From: Saposhnikovia divaricata
Taxonomy: Eukaryota > Streptophyta > Magnoliopsida > Apiales > Apiaceae
Assembly (NCBI GenBank): GCA_036435485.1
Contig: CM071598.1
Span: 176,028,148-176,092,147, forward strand
Direction: 5' to 3'
DNA: 64,000 bases
Shown: piece by piece, positions 12,227 to 24,630 of the stretch
Numbering within the stretch: the stretch's first letter is position 1
How the letters are laid out: each line of letters starts with the position of its first letter
Made by a program: the position numbers and the translations under genes
Notes under the pieces: generated by a model
The model's database searches: none
What the model was told of the DNA's origin: nothing
The model's input: only the letters and a program-made list of their open reading frames with translations

Positions 12227-15200
12227 TCAGTTGTCTTCCCTTCTGAATTCTCCTTCTTCTGGCTCATCTGTGACTTGAAGTTTCATGTGTAAATCAGAAT
12301 CAACAAGAAGTTCTCTTCTTGATGACAATCCTTGAGGTAAGACTAAAGGAATTCCAAGCTTCTTTCTCAGTTCACCTTGAAATTTCTTGTAATCTTTTAT
12401 GTTCGTTTGTGCATAGGATCGAATGTGATCTGCAGCTATTACATTTTCTTCAGTCAAGAATCCATGATTTCTGAGAGCATATTCAGCATATACCAAGTGT
12501 TTTGCATGATGTTCATATAACTCATCTGTCTGAAGATTGATTGAGTGAAGTACCTCTCCCTTAAGAAATTTTACTTGTGGAGGATCCTTAATCACTTCTG
12601 GTCCAGCTCTTTCAGCAAATTCTTTGAACTTCTCATGTAACAACACACCTAGCTCAGAAGATGTTCTTACCTTAGGTCTAAGTACCCAAATCTCTGTCAG
12701 TGATCTGTCATAAAAGAACTGAATAGATACTCTGAAAGTTCCAACTTTATGACAATCCACAAATATTACTAGTTCATCAGATTTGGGTTCAAATGCAGTA
12801 GTTATCCTGATGACTTCTACCTGTAAGGCCTTTATATACATATCATGAATTGGATTTGCCAGTTTGAATTCCTCGAGAATTTGTCCAAGACGACGATCTT
12901 CATAATCAGAACTCTGAGGTGAATCAATTGCTTTTTGAGCACGTTCCCATTTGTCACCGCTCTTTAGTCTGATATATGTCTTTCTCTTCTCAACATTTAT
13001 AGCATGTAATCGTTGTAATGCTTGTTGTTCAGCTTTCTGAAGTTCTTCATTTCGTGCAATTTGCTCTAATGAGTTTTGAAGCTTTTCTTCTCTCATTTGC
13101 AAATTAGCTTCCCTCTGAGCAAATAATTCTTCAGATTCTTTCTCAGCTTGTTGAGCTTCAAATTCAGATATCACTGGTCCTTCATCTTCCCAGTGACTAA
13201 GATCAGGTTCAGGAAGTTCTTCACCTTGATCAGGGAATTCAAGATCAGCAAAAACATCGAAGTTATCCGGTTCACCCGTGTAATAATAACCTGTGTTCTT
13301 GTCTTGAATTTCTTCTTCAGTTTCTTCAACTACTTTCTTCCTCTTATCTTCACTTTGGTCAGATTTTCCAGATTTTCCCTCTCCTCCTCCTCTTTCTTTA
13401 GTTTTATCTTGTGACCCCTTTGATTTCTCCCCCTTAGTTGAGGAATCCTCTACAGATTTATCAGTTCCCCCAGCTTCAGGATCTTGTTCATCATCATCAC
13501 CACCCTTACTTGTAAAGAATTCAATTTCTTCATTTGTAGGTTTGCGACTTTGACTTACAAGATTAAACAGATGTCTTAACCCTTTAGCCTGGTGTGCATT
13601 TTGCTTTTCGATCTGGTCCAGACGAGAATCAGTAGATTCCTGATTGTGCTGTACCTCTGACTGTAGAGTATCAACTTTCAAGGAAATTTCAGAAATTAAC
13701 ATGTCTTGAGCAACAATAATATCTCCAGAGTCATCAAGTGCCTTTTCATGAGAGAGTTCGAGAGAATCTATCTTCTTGGTGAAAGATGTCTTTAAGTAGT
13801 TTATGTCCTTCTTGATTACAGCAAGCTGACTGTTGACAGAGGTGGATGAAGAAGATCGCTCACCCACTTGTGCTCTAAGGATTTCTGTTTCAGCCTTGCT
13901 GACTGCAAGTTCTTTCTCTAAAGCAGTTATCTTTTGTAATAGTGAAAGAGTGTATGTGTCAGTGTATGCGCTCACCTGACGTTCACTTTGAGATCCACTC
14001 ACCTGAAGTGCATGTGTTTCACTCAATTTTATGGTATTCCTCACATCACTCCTCTCAGATTCCTTAGCTGCTTCCAGATTTGTACCTGCATGTAAAATCA
14101 CCCTAGCCTCCTCTGGGAAGGTCAGTGGTGGTGCAATGGGAGTTCACAAATTCCTGTCCTTAATCAAATCTACTTGAACATTTGAAATTGTTGACTGAAT
14201 TGCTTCAGTAGTAGATTGATCAAGTTGCCTTCCACTTTCTCCAGTCGAAACTGCGAGTGGAAAATCCCTTGAGGGAGCCAGGAGTGTTTGTCCTGGGAGG
14301 GGAGATGATGGTTCTATTAAAGTTGGCTGAGAACCAAGATTTCCCTCTAAAGCCTGTGAAGACTCTTCTACCGTAACTATGGTAGGCACTGTCACATTTT
14401 CTACGTGCTCTCCTTGCAATGTGTCCTGAGACTCATCTAAAGGTATGTCTTCCCCCATTGTGAGTAATAGGGGTGTGCTTGACTAACTACAAGGTGCCAC
14501 GGCCCTATGGCGAATTTCAATAGAATCATCCTGTTGAGAAGATGATTCTAGTAACTGTGTAACGGCCATATCAACTTCCATATCCTGTTGAGAGGATATA
14601 GACGGGCTTACAGTTGCCTCAGTTTGAGTTCTACTTTTCTTTTCTAGAGACAGAGCTGTGGGTTCACTCATACTACCACTACTGATTCGACTTCTTTTAA
14701 CTTGCAATTTCTTTCTGGAGTGAAAAGATATGAGTTTTGTTGGTTGAGTATTTGGCTCTACGACCTTGGTTAGAGGTTGTGGTACTACAACCCCTTGGTC
14801 AGACCTACCAACCACTTGGGTTCCAGAAATAGATTGAGAAGTAGTAGTTTGAGGAACAGAAGGCAATACCTGGTCAGCTGATTCCGCAACAGTCTCTGAT
14901 AAGATTGGTTGATCTGATTCAGGTTCAGGGACAGATGCAGTTTCTTGCACTGGATGTTCAACAGCAAGTGCAGCTGGCTGAGGAACAATTTGCTGAGCAG
15001 GTTCAACTCGTTGATTGCCTTGATCTTCATTATCAACAAGTATGTTTTCCACTGGTAGTTCAGGGTTTTGTTCAGGTTGTTCAGGTTCTGGTACAGGTTC
15101 AATGACAGGTAGTTGTATATAGTTTGACATGTATTGGGTGACAACTACAGGTATGTTTGTGAATTTAGGCTTGTTGCTGTACTCAGTGAACAATCTGGTA

Positions 15201-15904
15201 CTAGGTTTACCTGACGCCAGTGATTCTCCATTCAGGAATTGGGCTTGGTTTTCTAGTTCCACAAGATGATTAAAAATCAATGACAAGAATCTTGAATAAT
15301 AGCATGATACTTTATGTCCATTATCAAAATTCTTCTTTGCATTAATGATTCTTCTAACCATCGGAACACACAGTAGTCTACCAATATTAATTCTTCGGTT
15401 GTGTGCAACTGCATATCCAATATGCTGCAAGAAGGATGGTAATACCCCGAAGTTCCATTTAGTAGAATTGGCAAAGACTCTACCTAATGTGTCAAACAGA
15501 TAATCCCATTCCTGAACGAAGTTCTTTTTATTCCAGACAGTTTGATCAGGACTGTCTTGATAGAATACACCATTCAAAAAATTTATCAATTCTTGATCTG
15601 ATGGTAATTCTACGAAATTATCAGTTGGAAAATTTAAGACCGTATTTATTGTATTTTCATTCACTATGTACTGATTGTCTCCTACAGAGAAGACAAATGA
15701 TCTGTTATCATTAGAAATGACAGCAGTAGTACACATGATTCGCAAAGGTTCAATTTTCAAAGGAGCATCCAAGCTCAAAGCAGTGCAAACCAGTGAATTT
15801 TCATTTAAAAACCGAATCCACGGTCGAAAACGTTCAACTGAACATTTTTCTGGATCAAAATAACCGATTAAATTATGTTTAATAATTTCAAATCGATCAG
15901 CCAT
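12227..15904 (-). pseudogene. Element C third reading frame (ORF3), unknown protein, two in-frame stops
   Basis: One frame of about 1,226 codons from ATG 15,904 to 12,227, broken only by TAG (14,483-14,485) and TGA (14,144-14,146). It follows pol after a spacer, in the place of the env-like gene of SIRE1-type elements, but I see no signal peptide or convincing membrane helix. Visible parts: an N-terminal globular domain (15,904 to about 15,230; PWIRFLN, TTAV, INTVLNFP); a long Pro/Gln/Val-rich low-complexity part; a coiled coil (about 13,960-13,570); an acidic Lys/Glu/Asp-rich stretch (13,500-13,180); a second heptad-like helix (13,130-13,000); and a C-terminal domain (about 12,860-12,240; NPIHDMYIKAL, FFYDRSLTEIW, ELGVLLHEKF). 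N- and C-terminal domains have diverged counterparts in element B, so selection once kept this protein. Function unknown. Confidence 0.8.
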
Positions 15905-16188
15905 TTTAAACAAGATTTAATTTCTTTGAAAATTTCAGATTTTACAAAATTATAATTTAAAAATTAATTTTTCGAATTAATAATTAATTAAAAATTCGAA
16001 AAAATTAAAATTTCTCCAAAAATTCTGAAAAATTCACACAATGATCCTCTTACACACACGAACACAAGTATATTTTTAGATTTGCAAGAATCGAACCCAG
16101 TTTTTCAGAAAATCAGATCTTAAAACCGATTTTTCGAAAATTAAAACCTTTAAAAACTGGACCAAATCTTGTTTTTAAGCAATCAAAC

Positions 16189-16743
16189 TAGAGCCGGCAA
16201 TTTTGGACACGACACGAAAACACGACACGAAAACGACACGAAACTTACGGGTTTGGGTTGACCTTTTCGGTACACGAACAAGAAAATACACGAACACGAA
16301 AGTACACGAGAGAATTTAGTGTCGGTTTCGGATTTACCCTTAGGTACACGACACGAAACGAAAATACACGAAATAAATAATTATTTAAATAAATATTTTA
16401 AATTATATAAATATATATTATAAACAAATATTACATATTTAACTTTTTTACAAAATAAATAGAAAATACACGGAAAGTACACGGAAAGTACACGAAAGTA
16501 CACGAAAAGTACACGAAAGTACACGAAAAGTACACGGTTTTCGTTTCATTTTCGTGTAAACGGAAATATTTCGTGTACTTTTCGTTTCGTTTCTTGTTTA
16601 CACGAAATGTTTCGTTTCGTGTTCGTTTCAGAATTTGAGTACACGAATTTATTTCGTTTCGTTTTCGTTTTGGCCATTTGGTACACGAAACACGAAAGTA
16701 CACGACACGAAAGTACACGACACGACACGAATTGCCAGCTCTA
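16189..16743. mobile_element. hAT-type MITE inserted upstream of ORF3 in element C
   Basis: 555 bp with terminal inverted repeats starting TAGAGCYGGCAATT and a perfect 8-bp TSD AATCAAAC (16,181-16,188 and 16,744-16,751). Both ends are full of CACGACACGAAA / GTACACGAAA subterminal repeats. No transposase. The same family recurs at 60,334-60,892 (559 bp). The open frames across it come from the repeats and are not genes. Confidence 0.9.
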
Positions 16744-17715
16744 AATCAAACTGACGAGAATTGAACAAGGAATCGATTAATCGAGTTTAGAGCTTGATTC
16801 CAGTTAGATTCGAGTGAAAAATCCGGCAGCAATTCGACTATAATGATCGTGTATATATGTATGTATCGGTTTGGTTCTCTAAGACTTAACTTGAGAGAAT
16901 AACTTAAACTGAGATTATGACTTAACATTACTTAACTACTATCTATATACTTATACCTACGATTATGACTTAAATAAAGCTAAAACTAAATAAGACTTAT
17001 TCTATCATAACTAATATATACATATTATACTTGATTATGAATTAATGTTAACAAGACTTAAAAACTGTTACGATTAAGACTTAACTAAGAAAACTAAGAC
17101 CTAAATTGAATAAGACTTAAGCTAAAAATAGAAGAATAAGACTTAACTTATATACAGACAAGACTTAAAAATAATATATATAAATTATAATTGATTAAGA
17201 CTTAATGTTAACAGACTAGCGAATAAGACTTAATTTTAAAAAAAAAACTCGGTAAGACTTAACCTGTTTAAGTCATACCGATTTTAAGTTAAGTCATATT
17301 GATTGTTTTTCCTAATTTTAAGTCATATTTACTTTTAAACAAACATTAAAAACATAATAAAATATACAATTAACTTATAAAAATAATAAAAATATTATAG
17401 AAATTTAAAAAAATAATAAAAATAATTATAAATACCATATGCTAACCTATTAACGAAAACAAAGCAATATTAACAGGACAAACATTACAAAACATATGAT
17501 AAATTAATTAATAAAATAGAAATAAATATCTACAAATATTCTAAAAATACAAAAGTATGAAGTATTAAATAATATGAATAAACATAGTGAAAAATAACTA
17601 AACAAGCAAGAAAATCAGATGGTAAAATAATTATACAAGTGATTTCAAACAACAAATATTCACAGAATAATCACTTGCAAAATTATTAAAGATCAAATTT
17701 CTGATATTAACAATA
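16744..17715 (-). promoter_or_regulatory. Spacer of element C between pol and ORF3: AAGACTTAA array and TATA-like box
   Basis: Non-coding. 16,880-17,330 holds more than ten copies of (T)AAGACTTAA. These include a facing pair CGGTAAGACTTAA ... TTAAGTCATACCG at 17,251-17,282, the same motif as in the U3 of this element. In the reading sense a TATA-like TATATAT stands just after the array (16,852-16,858). Removing the MITE and one TSD copy, this is about 0.39 kb from the ORF3 ATG. The arrangement mimics the LTR promoter. 17,340-17,715 is AT-rich without further signal. Confidence 0.6.
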
Positions 17716-20700
17716 TTAATTACTAGGACTGTTTAACATACCCAATTCACTAACAATTTTAGTGAATGAGGATTCATTAAGCGACTTAGTAAAAATATCT
17801 GCAGTTTGATCTCCAGAGCCTACAAATAGTAGTTGTACTGTACCATTCATTACATGCTCTCTTATAAAATGATACCTTATGTCAATGTGCTTTGTCCTTG
17901 AGTGTTGCACAGGATTGCTGGCGATTGCTATGGCACTTGTATTATCACATAAAATAGGGATATTTTCCAATACAATGCCATAGTCCATTAATTGATTTCT
18001 TATCCATAAGATCTGAGCACAACAGCTTCCAGCAGCTATATATTCAGCATCGGTTGTAGAGTTGGAAACTGTTTGTTGTTTCTTACTGAACCAGGATACC
18101 AATCTTCCACCTAGGTATTGACAACTCCCAGATGTACTCTTCCTGTCTACAACACTTCCTGCATAGTCAGAATCTGTATATCCAATTAAAGTAAAACCAG
18201 TTTCATTAGGGTACCAGATGCCTAAATTAGGCGTACCCTTTAGATATCTTAAGATTCTTTTGACAGCAGTGAGATGGATTTCTTTAGGGTTCGCTTGGAA
18301 CCTTGCACACAAGCATGTGGCAAACATTATATCTGGTCTACTAGCAGTTAGGTAGAGCAATGAGCCAATCATACCTCTATAGCCTGTGATATCTACCTTG
18401 GCAGAACTTTCACATAAACCAATTTTGACAGCTATATTTGATGGTGTCTTTGCTGATGAGCACTCCTCCATGTGATATTTCTTGAGGAGCTCCTTAATGT
18501 ACTTAGATTGACAAATAAATATTCCATCTTGTCTCTGACTTATTTGTAATCCAAGAAAGAATTTCAGTTCTCCCATCATGCTCATTTCAAACCTACCCTG
18601 CATTAACTTAGAAAACTTCTTGCATAGAAGCTCATTAGTAGACCCAAATATAATATCGTCCACATAGACTTGGACTAGTATTATATCATTCTTATGTCTT
18701 TTAGTGAAGAGAGTTTTGTCTATGACACCTTTTATAAAACCATTTTCTAATAGAAATTCAGAAAGAGTGTCATACCATTTTCTTGGGGCTTGCTTAAAAC
18801 CATAGATAGCTTTGTAAAGAAAGTAGACATAATCCAGATGATCTTGATCTTCAAAACCAGGGGGCTGTTCTACATACACTTCTTCATCTAGCTTACCATT
18901 CAGAAAGGCACTCTTGACATCCATTTGATAAACTTTGAATCTTGAATAGGATGCAAATGCCAAGAATATTCTGATGGCCTCAAGTCTTGCCATTGGAGCA
19001 TAGGTCTCGTCATAATCAACGCCTTCAGCTTGAGAATAACCTTTAGCTACCAGTCTTGCTTTGTTTCATATCACAGTGCCATCTTCATCTAGTTTGTTTC
19101 TGAATACCCATCTTATGTCCACCACTTTTCTACCTTTAGGTCTGGGTACCAGCTTCCATACTTCTAGTTGCTTAAATTGATTGAGTTCATCTTGCATAGC
19201 AATCACCCAATTAGGATCAGATAGAGCTTCTTCTACTTTCTTAGGTTCCATGACAGACAGGAACCCAGAATAGTTACATTGATTCTGATAAGCTCTTCTT
19301 GTTTTCACACCAACATCTGGATCACCAAGAATCAGCTCAAAAGGATGAGCTCTATTCCAAACAGTTTGTCTGGGAAGAATTGATCTTGACGATTCTCTTT
19401 GATCTTCAGTATAATGTTGAGTATGACTTGTTGACCCTTCATTATCTCCCCCTGAGTTGTTGCCAGTTTGACTTATTGATGGTTCAAGAGTATCAGTGGT
19501 GTCTTGAAAATTATCATTGTTTTCACCAGCATCATCTTGATCATTACCATCAACATTTGGATTATTATTATCAGCAACAACGTCAGGTTGATTGTCATCA
19601 TCTGAATCTGAGTCTGACATATCATCAAACTTAAGCTTTTCAGATGGATCTTCATTTTGGATACTTGGGAGTCTATTGTCATCAAATGTAACATTGACAC
19701 TTTCCATAGATTTCTGTTGATCAATAAGATACACCTTGTAGGCTCTTCTAGTATAACCAATAAATATTGCTTCATGTGCTTTTTCTTCAAATTTACCACC
19801 TTGTTCATCTCCTTCTTTCAGCACAAAGCATTTTGTCCCAAATACATGGAAGTACTTGAGAGTTGGTTTCTTGTCATGTAGAGCTTCATATGGTGTGTTC
19901 ATTAAGTCTTTATTGATAAGTGTACGATTCTGGGTATAGCATGCAGTGTTGACAGCTTCAGTCCAAAAGCTCAATGGAAGCCTTGATTCACTTAGCATAG
20001 TACGTGCAGCTTCAATCAAGGTTCTATTCTTTCTTTCAACTACCCCATTTTGTTGAGGAGTTCTGGGAGCTGAGTACTGTCTAGTTATACCCTTTTCAGT
20101 GCAAAAGTCATTCAGAACTGCATTCTTGAATTCAGTTCCGTTGTCTGACCTTATAGCTCTTACTGGACGATTAGAATCCAGTTCAATTAACTTAATGTGA
20201 TCAACTACCAGTTGTGGAGTTTCATCTTTTGAGTTCAGAAATAGTACCCATGTGAATTTTGAGAAATCATCAACAATCACTAGAGCATATCTTTTTCTTG
20301 ACATAGACATCACACTAACTGGACCAAACAAATCCATATGGAGAAGTTGTAATGGTTCAGTTATTGATGATATGTTAGTGCTCCTGTGAGTTGCCCTTTT
20401 TAACTTCCCTTTTTGACAAGCATCACATAGACCTTCCTGGGTAAATTCAATCGAAGGTAAACCTCTCACCAACTCTCTTTTCACTAGAGAATTCATTGTT
20501 TTGAAGTTTAGGTGAGAAAGTTTCTTGTGCCATAACCAACTTTCATCAGTGGATGCCTTTGAATAAAAACATCTAATTTCTTCTGTGCTTCCAGAGTTCA
20601 TATTGGCTATGTACAAGTTTCCTTTTCTTACTCCAGTCAACTGTGGCCTTTCATTTCTCTTGTGTGATATTAGACAATTCTTCTTGTTGAAATGAACTTC

Positions 20701-20994
20701 ATAACCTTTGTCATAGAATTGACTAATACTGAGCAAATTGTGCTCAAGGCCGTTCACAAAAGAGACATCTTCAACGATAACATTTCCAGCTTCTAATCTG
20801 CCATATCCATCAGTTTTACCTTTGCTGTTATCTCCAAAGGTAACGACTGGGCCGGCCTTCTCCACCACATTTGTCAGCAGGGCTCTATCTCCGGTCATAT
20901 GCCTTGAACATCCACTGTCCAGAATCCACATGACTCGTTCAACCTGTTTCAAACCCTGCAATGACAAATTGGTTAGACTTTCTTCGGAACCCAA
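17716..20994 (-). pseudogene. pol: Element C pol polyprotein, one in-frame stop
   Basis: Copia polyprotein in one frame (TTG entry at 20,994). Protease WILDSGCSRHMTG; integrase HHCC (WLWHKKLSH ... CDACQKGK) and DDE core (LFGPVSV, RSDNGTEF, PQQNGVVERKNRT); RT (YQMDVKSAFLNGKLDEEVYV, VYVDDIIFGST); RNase H (TDSDYAG, DAEYIA, CDNTSAIAI). The only break seen is TGA at 19,066-19,068 where A and B have CGA, a CpG-type transition between the integrase tail and RT. Catalytic residues are all kept. The integrase-RT linker is long, acidic and poorly conserved with A and B, yet keeps NNSGG encoded by a GGGGGAG run. Diverged from A and B throughout, so a separate family. Confidence 0.95.
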
Positions 20995-21052
20995 ATTTGA
21001 TTGGGTCCGGAGTACTTAAAGAATTGACCTTTATCAGGTAAAGCAACACTTT

Positions 21053-23052
21053 TTATTTTAACAACATTTTCTTCAGGTACTGGACATTTACCCTGTAAAC
21101 AGCTTTAACTTGTTTTGGTTTCAGCTTGGGTAACCATGTCTTTACCATATCCTGAGAAGGACTTGGAGTCCTAATCTTAGAATTAGGTGATGTTACAGTC
21201 CTGGATCTAACATGTTTATTTCTGCTCATATGCTGTCTAGGAACATTCTTATCAACACATGCATGATTACAGTTAAAGTAAGCAGACGTTATATTAAAAG
21301 CACAAGACATGCAATTAACAGCATTACATTTCTTATGAGCAGTATCAATAACAGGAATAGCATGCATGGTAGATATGTTGTTGCATTTATTCATGTTGTT
21401 ACTTCTACTACTAGTTTTCAAGGAACTAGTAGACTCACCAACTCTTTCTGTTTTCTTAAACACAGACTTTCTATCTTCATCTTTTTTAACAACTTGATTA
21501 CTTTCTAAGACTACGCCATTAGCTAAATCCTCAATGCGCATCTCTTCCTTAATGATTAAAGATGTTGTATCCAAAGGTTCTGCTATGGATGTCTTAAAGA
21601 GTGGATTACTAACACCCTTAAGCACTAATGGTATACCCCTATCTACAGCACTGACACGATTAGGGGTAATAATGCTTTTTCGTCCAATAGCTTCATTATA
21701 ATCAAACCCAATTCCTACGGTTTTATTAATAGCTTGTTGGTTAAACAACTCTTTAGCCACTTTACATGAATTAGAAGTAGCACTAACCCTTATTTCTAGC
21801 TCAGCTATTGTTTCACGTTGTTGAACAACTATCAACGCTAGAGACCTCTCAAGTTCTTTTAGAATTCTTATTTCTGATTTTTGTTTATCATGGCAATTTT
21901 GTACATCGTGTAATTCTGATAATTGATTACTAAGATCTGTATTTAACAAATTGATCATTTCAATCTCTCTATTAGCATTACCTAGTGTATCACTAAGTTG
22001 ATAAATATATTGACTTTCAGTACATGATACCTCAGATGAAGTACCACTGGAGTTATCAGATTTTGCCATCAGGGCAAGATTGCCATACTCTTCATCTTCA
22101 GAGTCTGTATCATCCCAACTCTTTCCAGCAGCCACATAGGCTTTACCTGTCTTCTTCTTCTCAGATCCAAAGTCTTTTCTTTGGTTTTGTTTTGGCTTCT
22201 GACATTCAGTAGCGAAATGTCCAAGTTCATTACAGTTGTAGCATCTAATTTTACTTCTTTCAACTGTTCCAGTTTTGTAACCTCCTCTGTTACTTGAAGA
22301 TGAAGAACCTCCTCTCTGGAACCTGTTATAGTTAGATTTGTACCTGAACTTGGGATTCTTCCTGAATCTGAAGTTGCTGAATTTCCTTACCAACAAAGCC
22401 ATGGACTCATCTTCCAACTGATCTAGCTCTTCTAACGAATAGAAGTCTCCTTCATCTGGACTAGCATTTGTTTGACCAACTTCAACTTCAAGCTTACCAC
22501 TTTCAACATTACAAGGTTGAATAACCTTATCTTCCACCTCCTGTTTGTTCTCAACAATAAGAGCTGTAGAAGTATTAGCAAATTTTCCTTTTCCATAAAT
22601 CTCCTTTTGTTGAGATTGTTCCAGTTCATAGGTTTTTAAAACACCAAAGAGTCTTTCTACAGTAATTTCACTTAGATTCCTCGACTCTCTGATAGCTGTA
22701 ATTCTATGTTCTAGATGAACAAGCATTGACAGTAGAAATTTTCTGTTGATCTCTTTCTGAGTGTAGTACTTGCCATGCATCTGTAAATTGTTGACAAGTT
22801 TGTTATATCTTTCAAACACATCTTGAATACTTTCATTGTATGCTGATCGAAAGTGTTCATACTCAGATGTCAGAATTTCTAGACGATTCTCCCTAACTTC
22901 CTCTGTTCCTTCATTCACAGTTTCAATGGTTTCCCACATTTGCTTTGCAGTCTTGCAGTTAATCACATGACTGTACATCACAGAGTCTAGAGAATCTATT
23001 AAGATCAGTCTTAAATTAATGTCAAGTCCAGCTTCTTCTCTTTCAACAAGAG
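21053..23052 (-). pseudogene. gag: Element C gag, main part (N terminus displaced to 38,046-38,268)
   Basis: Continues from the N-terminal fragment on the other side of element B; the frame resumes at VEREEAGLDI. Features: gag core helices (LILIDSLDSVMYSHVI, VKTYELEQ-like spacing as in A and B), one clear CCHC knuckle CYNCNELGHFATEC (about 22,200-22,245), a coiled-coil stretch (21,750-22,000), and a Cys-rich cluster near the end (CNAVNCMSCAF ... CNHACVDKN). A one-base frameshift around 21,060-21,090 ends the frame at 21,053. The conserved end WVPKKV, just before pol, is readable only in the next frame (about 20,978-21,000). Confidence 0.9.
23048..23052. repeat. Target-site duplication of element B, left copy (AAGAG)
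   Basis: AAGAG immediately left of the LTR of B, identical to 38,041-38,045. It interrupts the gag codons of element C, which continue in frame on the other side. Confidence 0.95.
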
Positions 23053-24285
23053 TGTTAGGTCCAAATGTGTTGTAGAGGGGGGGTGAATACAACTTTTCGA
23101 ATATGAGAAGCAATAAATACGATGCAATAAATGAACACACAGATTCAAGGAATATATGTCTTATATATAACTTGAAAGGGTTGCTACAACATTCATTACA
23201 AAGTAGAACAGAAGTTCAGAGAGAGGTGAATGATACTAAGCTCTGTGAATGCACTCTCTCTTTTTCTCTTGTGTTTTTCTTAAGAATTGCTCACTCACTA
23301 AAACATTACACAAGTACTTCTATTTATACTACATGTAATCTATGTCCTGTAGTCTTCAAAGACTAAGATGTACGTGGCCCAATGATGTCCACATAAATCT
23401 TGCCTTATCTTGAAAGCTTGGAAATCTGCCAATCAGAAGATGCCATGTGTCATGTTGAAGCTGCACTCTAAGTAGAACTTCTACTTGAGAATTTCTACTT
23501 AGCCATCTCGAATTTCTAAGTAGAACTTCTACTTGAGAATTTCTACTTAGCCATCTCGAATTTCTAAGTAGAACTTCTACTTAGCCATCTCGAATTTCTA
23601 AGTAGAACTTCTACTTGAGAATTTCTACTTAGCCATCTCGAATTTCTAAGTAGAACTTCTACTTGAGAATTTCTACTTAGCCATCTCGAATTTCTAAGTA
23701 GAACTTCTACTTAGAAATATTCTACTTGGTCATCTAGAATATTTAGTACTTAGAAAATATTCTGGTCTTCAACTTGAAACTTCAATGCACATCTTGAACT
23801 TGTGATATCTTTATGTCTTCTTTATTCTTCACCAAGCTCTTGAATATGGATCTTTATTACTGACATAAACTTGCTATCAATGTCCTGACACTTGATGCAC
23901 TGGTCTGGTTCATAAGTGACTAGTCTTGATAGTGTTTTTGCTTCTTGAATAAATTACCATATCCAATTTGTAATGTGGCTTTCCAATATTTGCTTTCCTT
24001 CTTGTTCACTTGAAATCAATTGGTCTTATTGATACTGATAGTTATGATCTTGACTCTTGGCTTTTCAAATCACTGAGGCATGAACAACTTTGACTTGAAC
24101 TTCTCTCAATGATTTCTTCTTGGCTTGATCATAGTTAACATGTTGAATTGTATCAATTACCTTGTCTTCATTTAGTGTTGATTTCTTGTGACTTCTTGTT
24201 CTTGATTGTCTTCTGGTTAAGTATCTTTTCCTTTAGTTGAGTTACATTAGTTATAGTGTTACAAGTTTACACACTCTGCCTTTCA
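23053..24285 (-). repeat. 3' LTR of element B
   Basis: 1,233 bp, TG ... CA. U3 contains a tandem array (23,466-23,725) of units built from the perfect inverted repeat AAGTAGAA-C-TTCTACTT joined by CCATCTCGAATTTC. The TATA box TATAAATAG is at 23,320-23,328 (minus strand), about 140 bp downstream of the array in the reading sense. Confidence 0.96.
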
Positions 24286-24295
24286 ATCTCCCCCA
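24286..24295 (-). promoter_or_regulatory. Polypurine tract of element B
   Basis: Minus-strand TGGGGGAGAT abuts the LTR start TGAAAGGC. Priming site for plus-strand DNA. Confidence 0.9.
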
Positions 24296-24630
24296 ATTTG
24301 ATTGTCTAACAATGACATTCAAATTAATGAAGGATAACTCAACTAAACAATGAGACGAGAAAAGATAATTAACATTACAGTCTTGAATAATATACAATTG
24401 AAAATTTACATGAAAACAATACAAAGAACTTAAACTAGAAACAGAATTCGAACTTCGAATTAAAGATCATTTGAGTGATTCCTATCACCTGGATTATTTC
24501 ATACCTTTTAGTCAAACTTGTATCACCTTTTTGGATTCACTCTAAGGTGAATTTTCCTCAAGTGAGTTAAAGCAACCGAAAGACATGAAGTTTTTCCAAC
24601 TTCAAGTTCACACCACTCTGACCTTTAACC
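24296..24630 (-). other. 3' untranslated region after ORF3 of element B
   Basis: Non-coding sequence between the ORF3 stop and the polypurine tract. No further feature seen. Confidence 0.6.

Noticed and set aside
12227..15904. Calling ORF3 a true envelope gene
   Set aside because: Position fits the env-like gene of SIRE1, but no signal peptide, membrane helix or cleavage site is visible, so only a neutral ORF3 label is supported.
14483..15913. Treating the three frames of ORF3 in C as three genes or as exons
   Set aside because: All three are in the same frame and separated only by single stop codons with no splice-site pattern, so they are one broken gene.
16431..16728. Minus-strand open frames rich in Phe-Arg-Val / Cys-Thr
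   Set aside because: They arise from the CACGAAA subterminal repeats of the hAT MITE; the second MITE copy gives similar, equally meaningless frames at 60,333-60,572.
23466..23725. Direct repeats with regular spacing that look like a CRISPR array
   Set aside because: They are palindromic units inside LTRs of a plant retrotransposon, with no unique spacers; the same array is in both LTRs.
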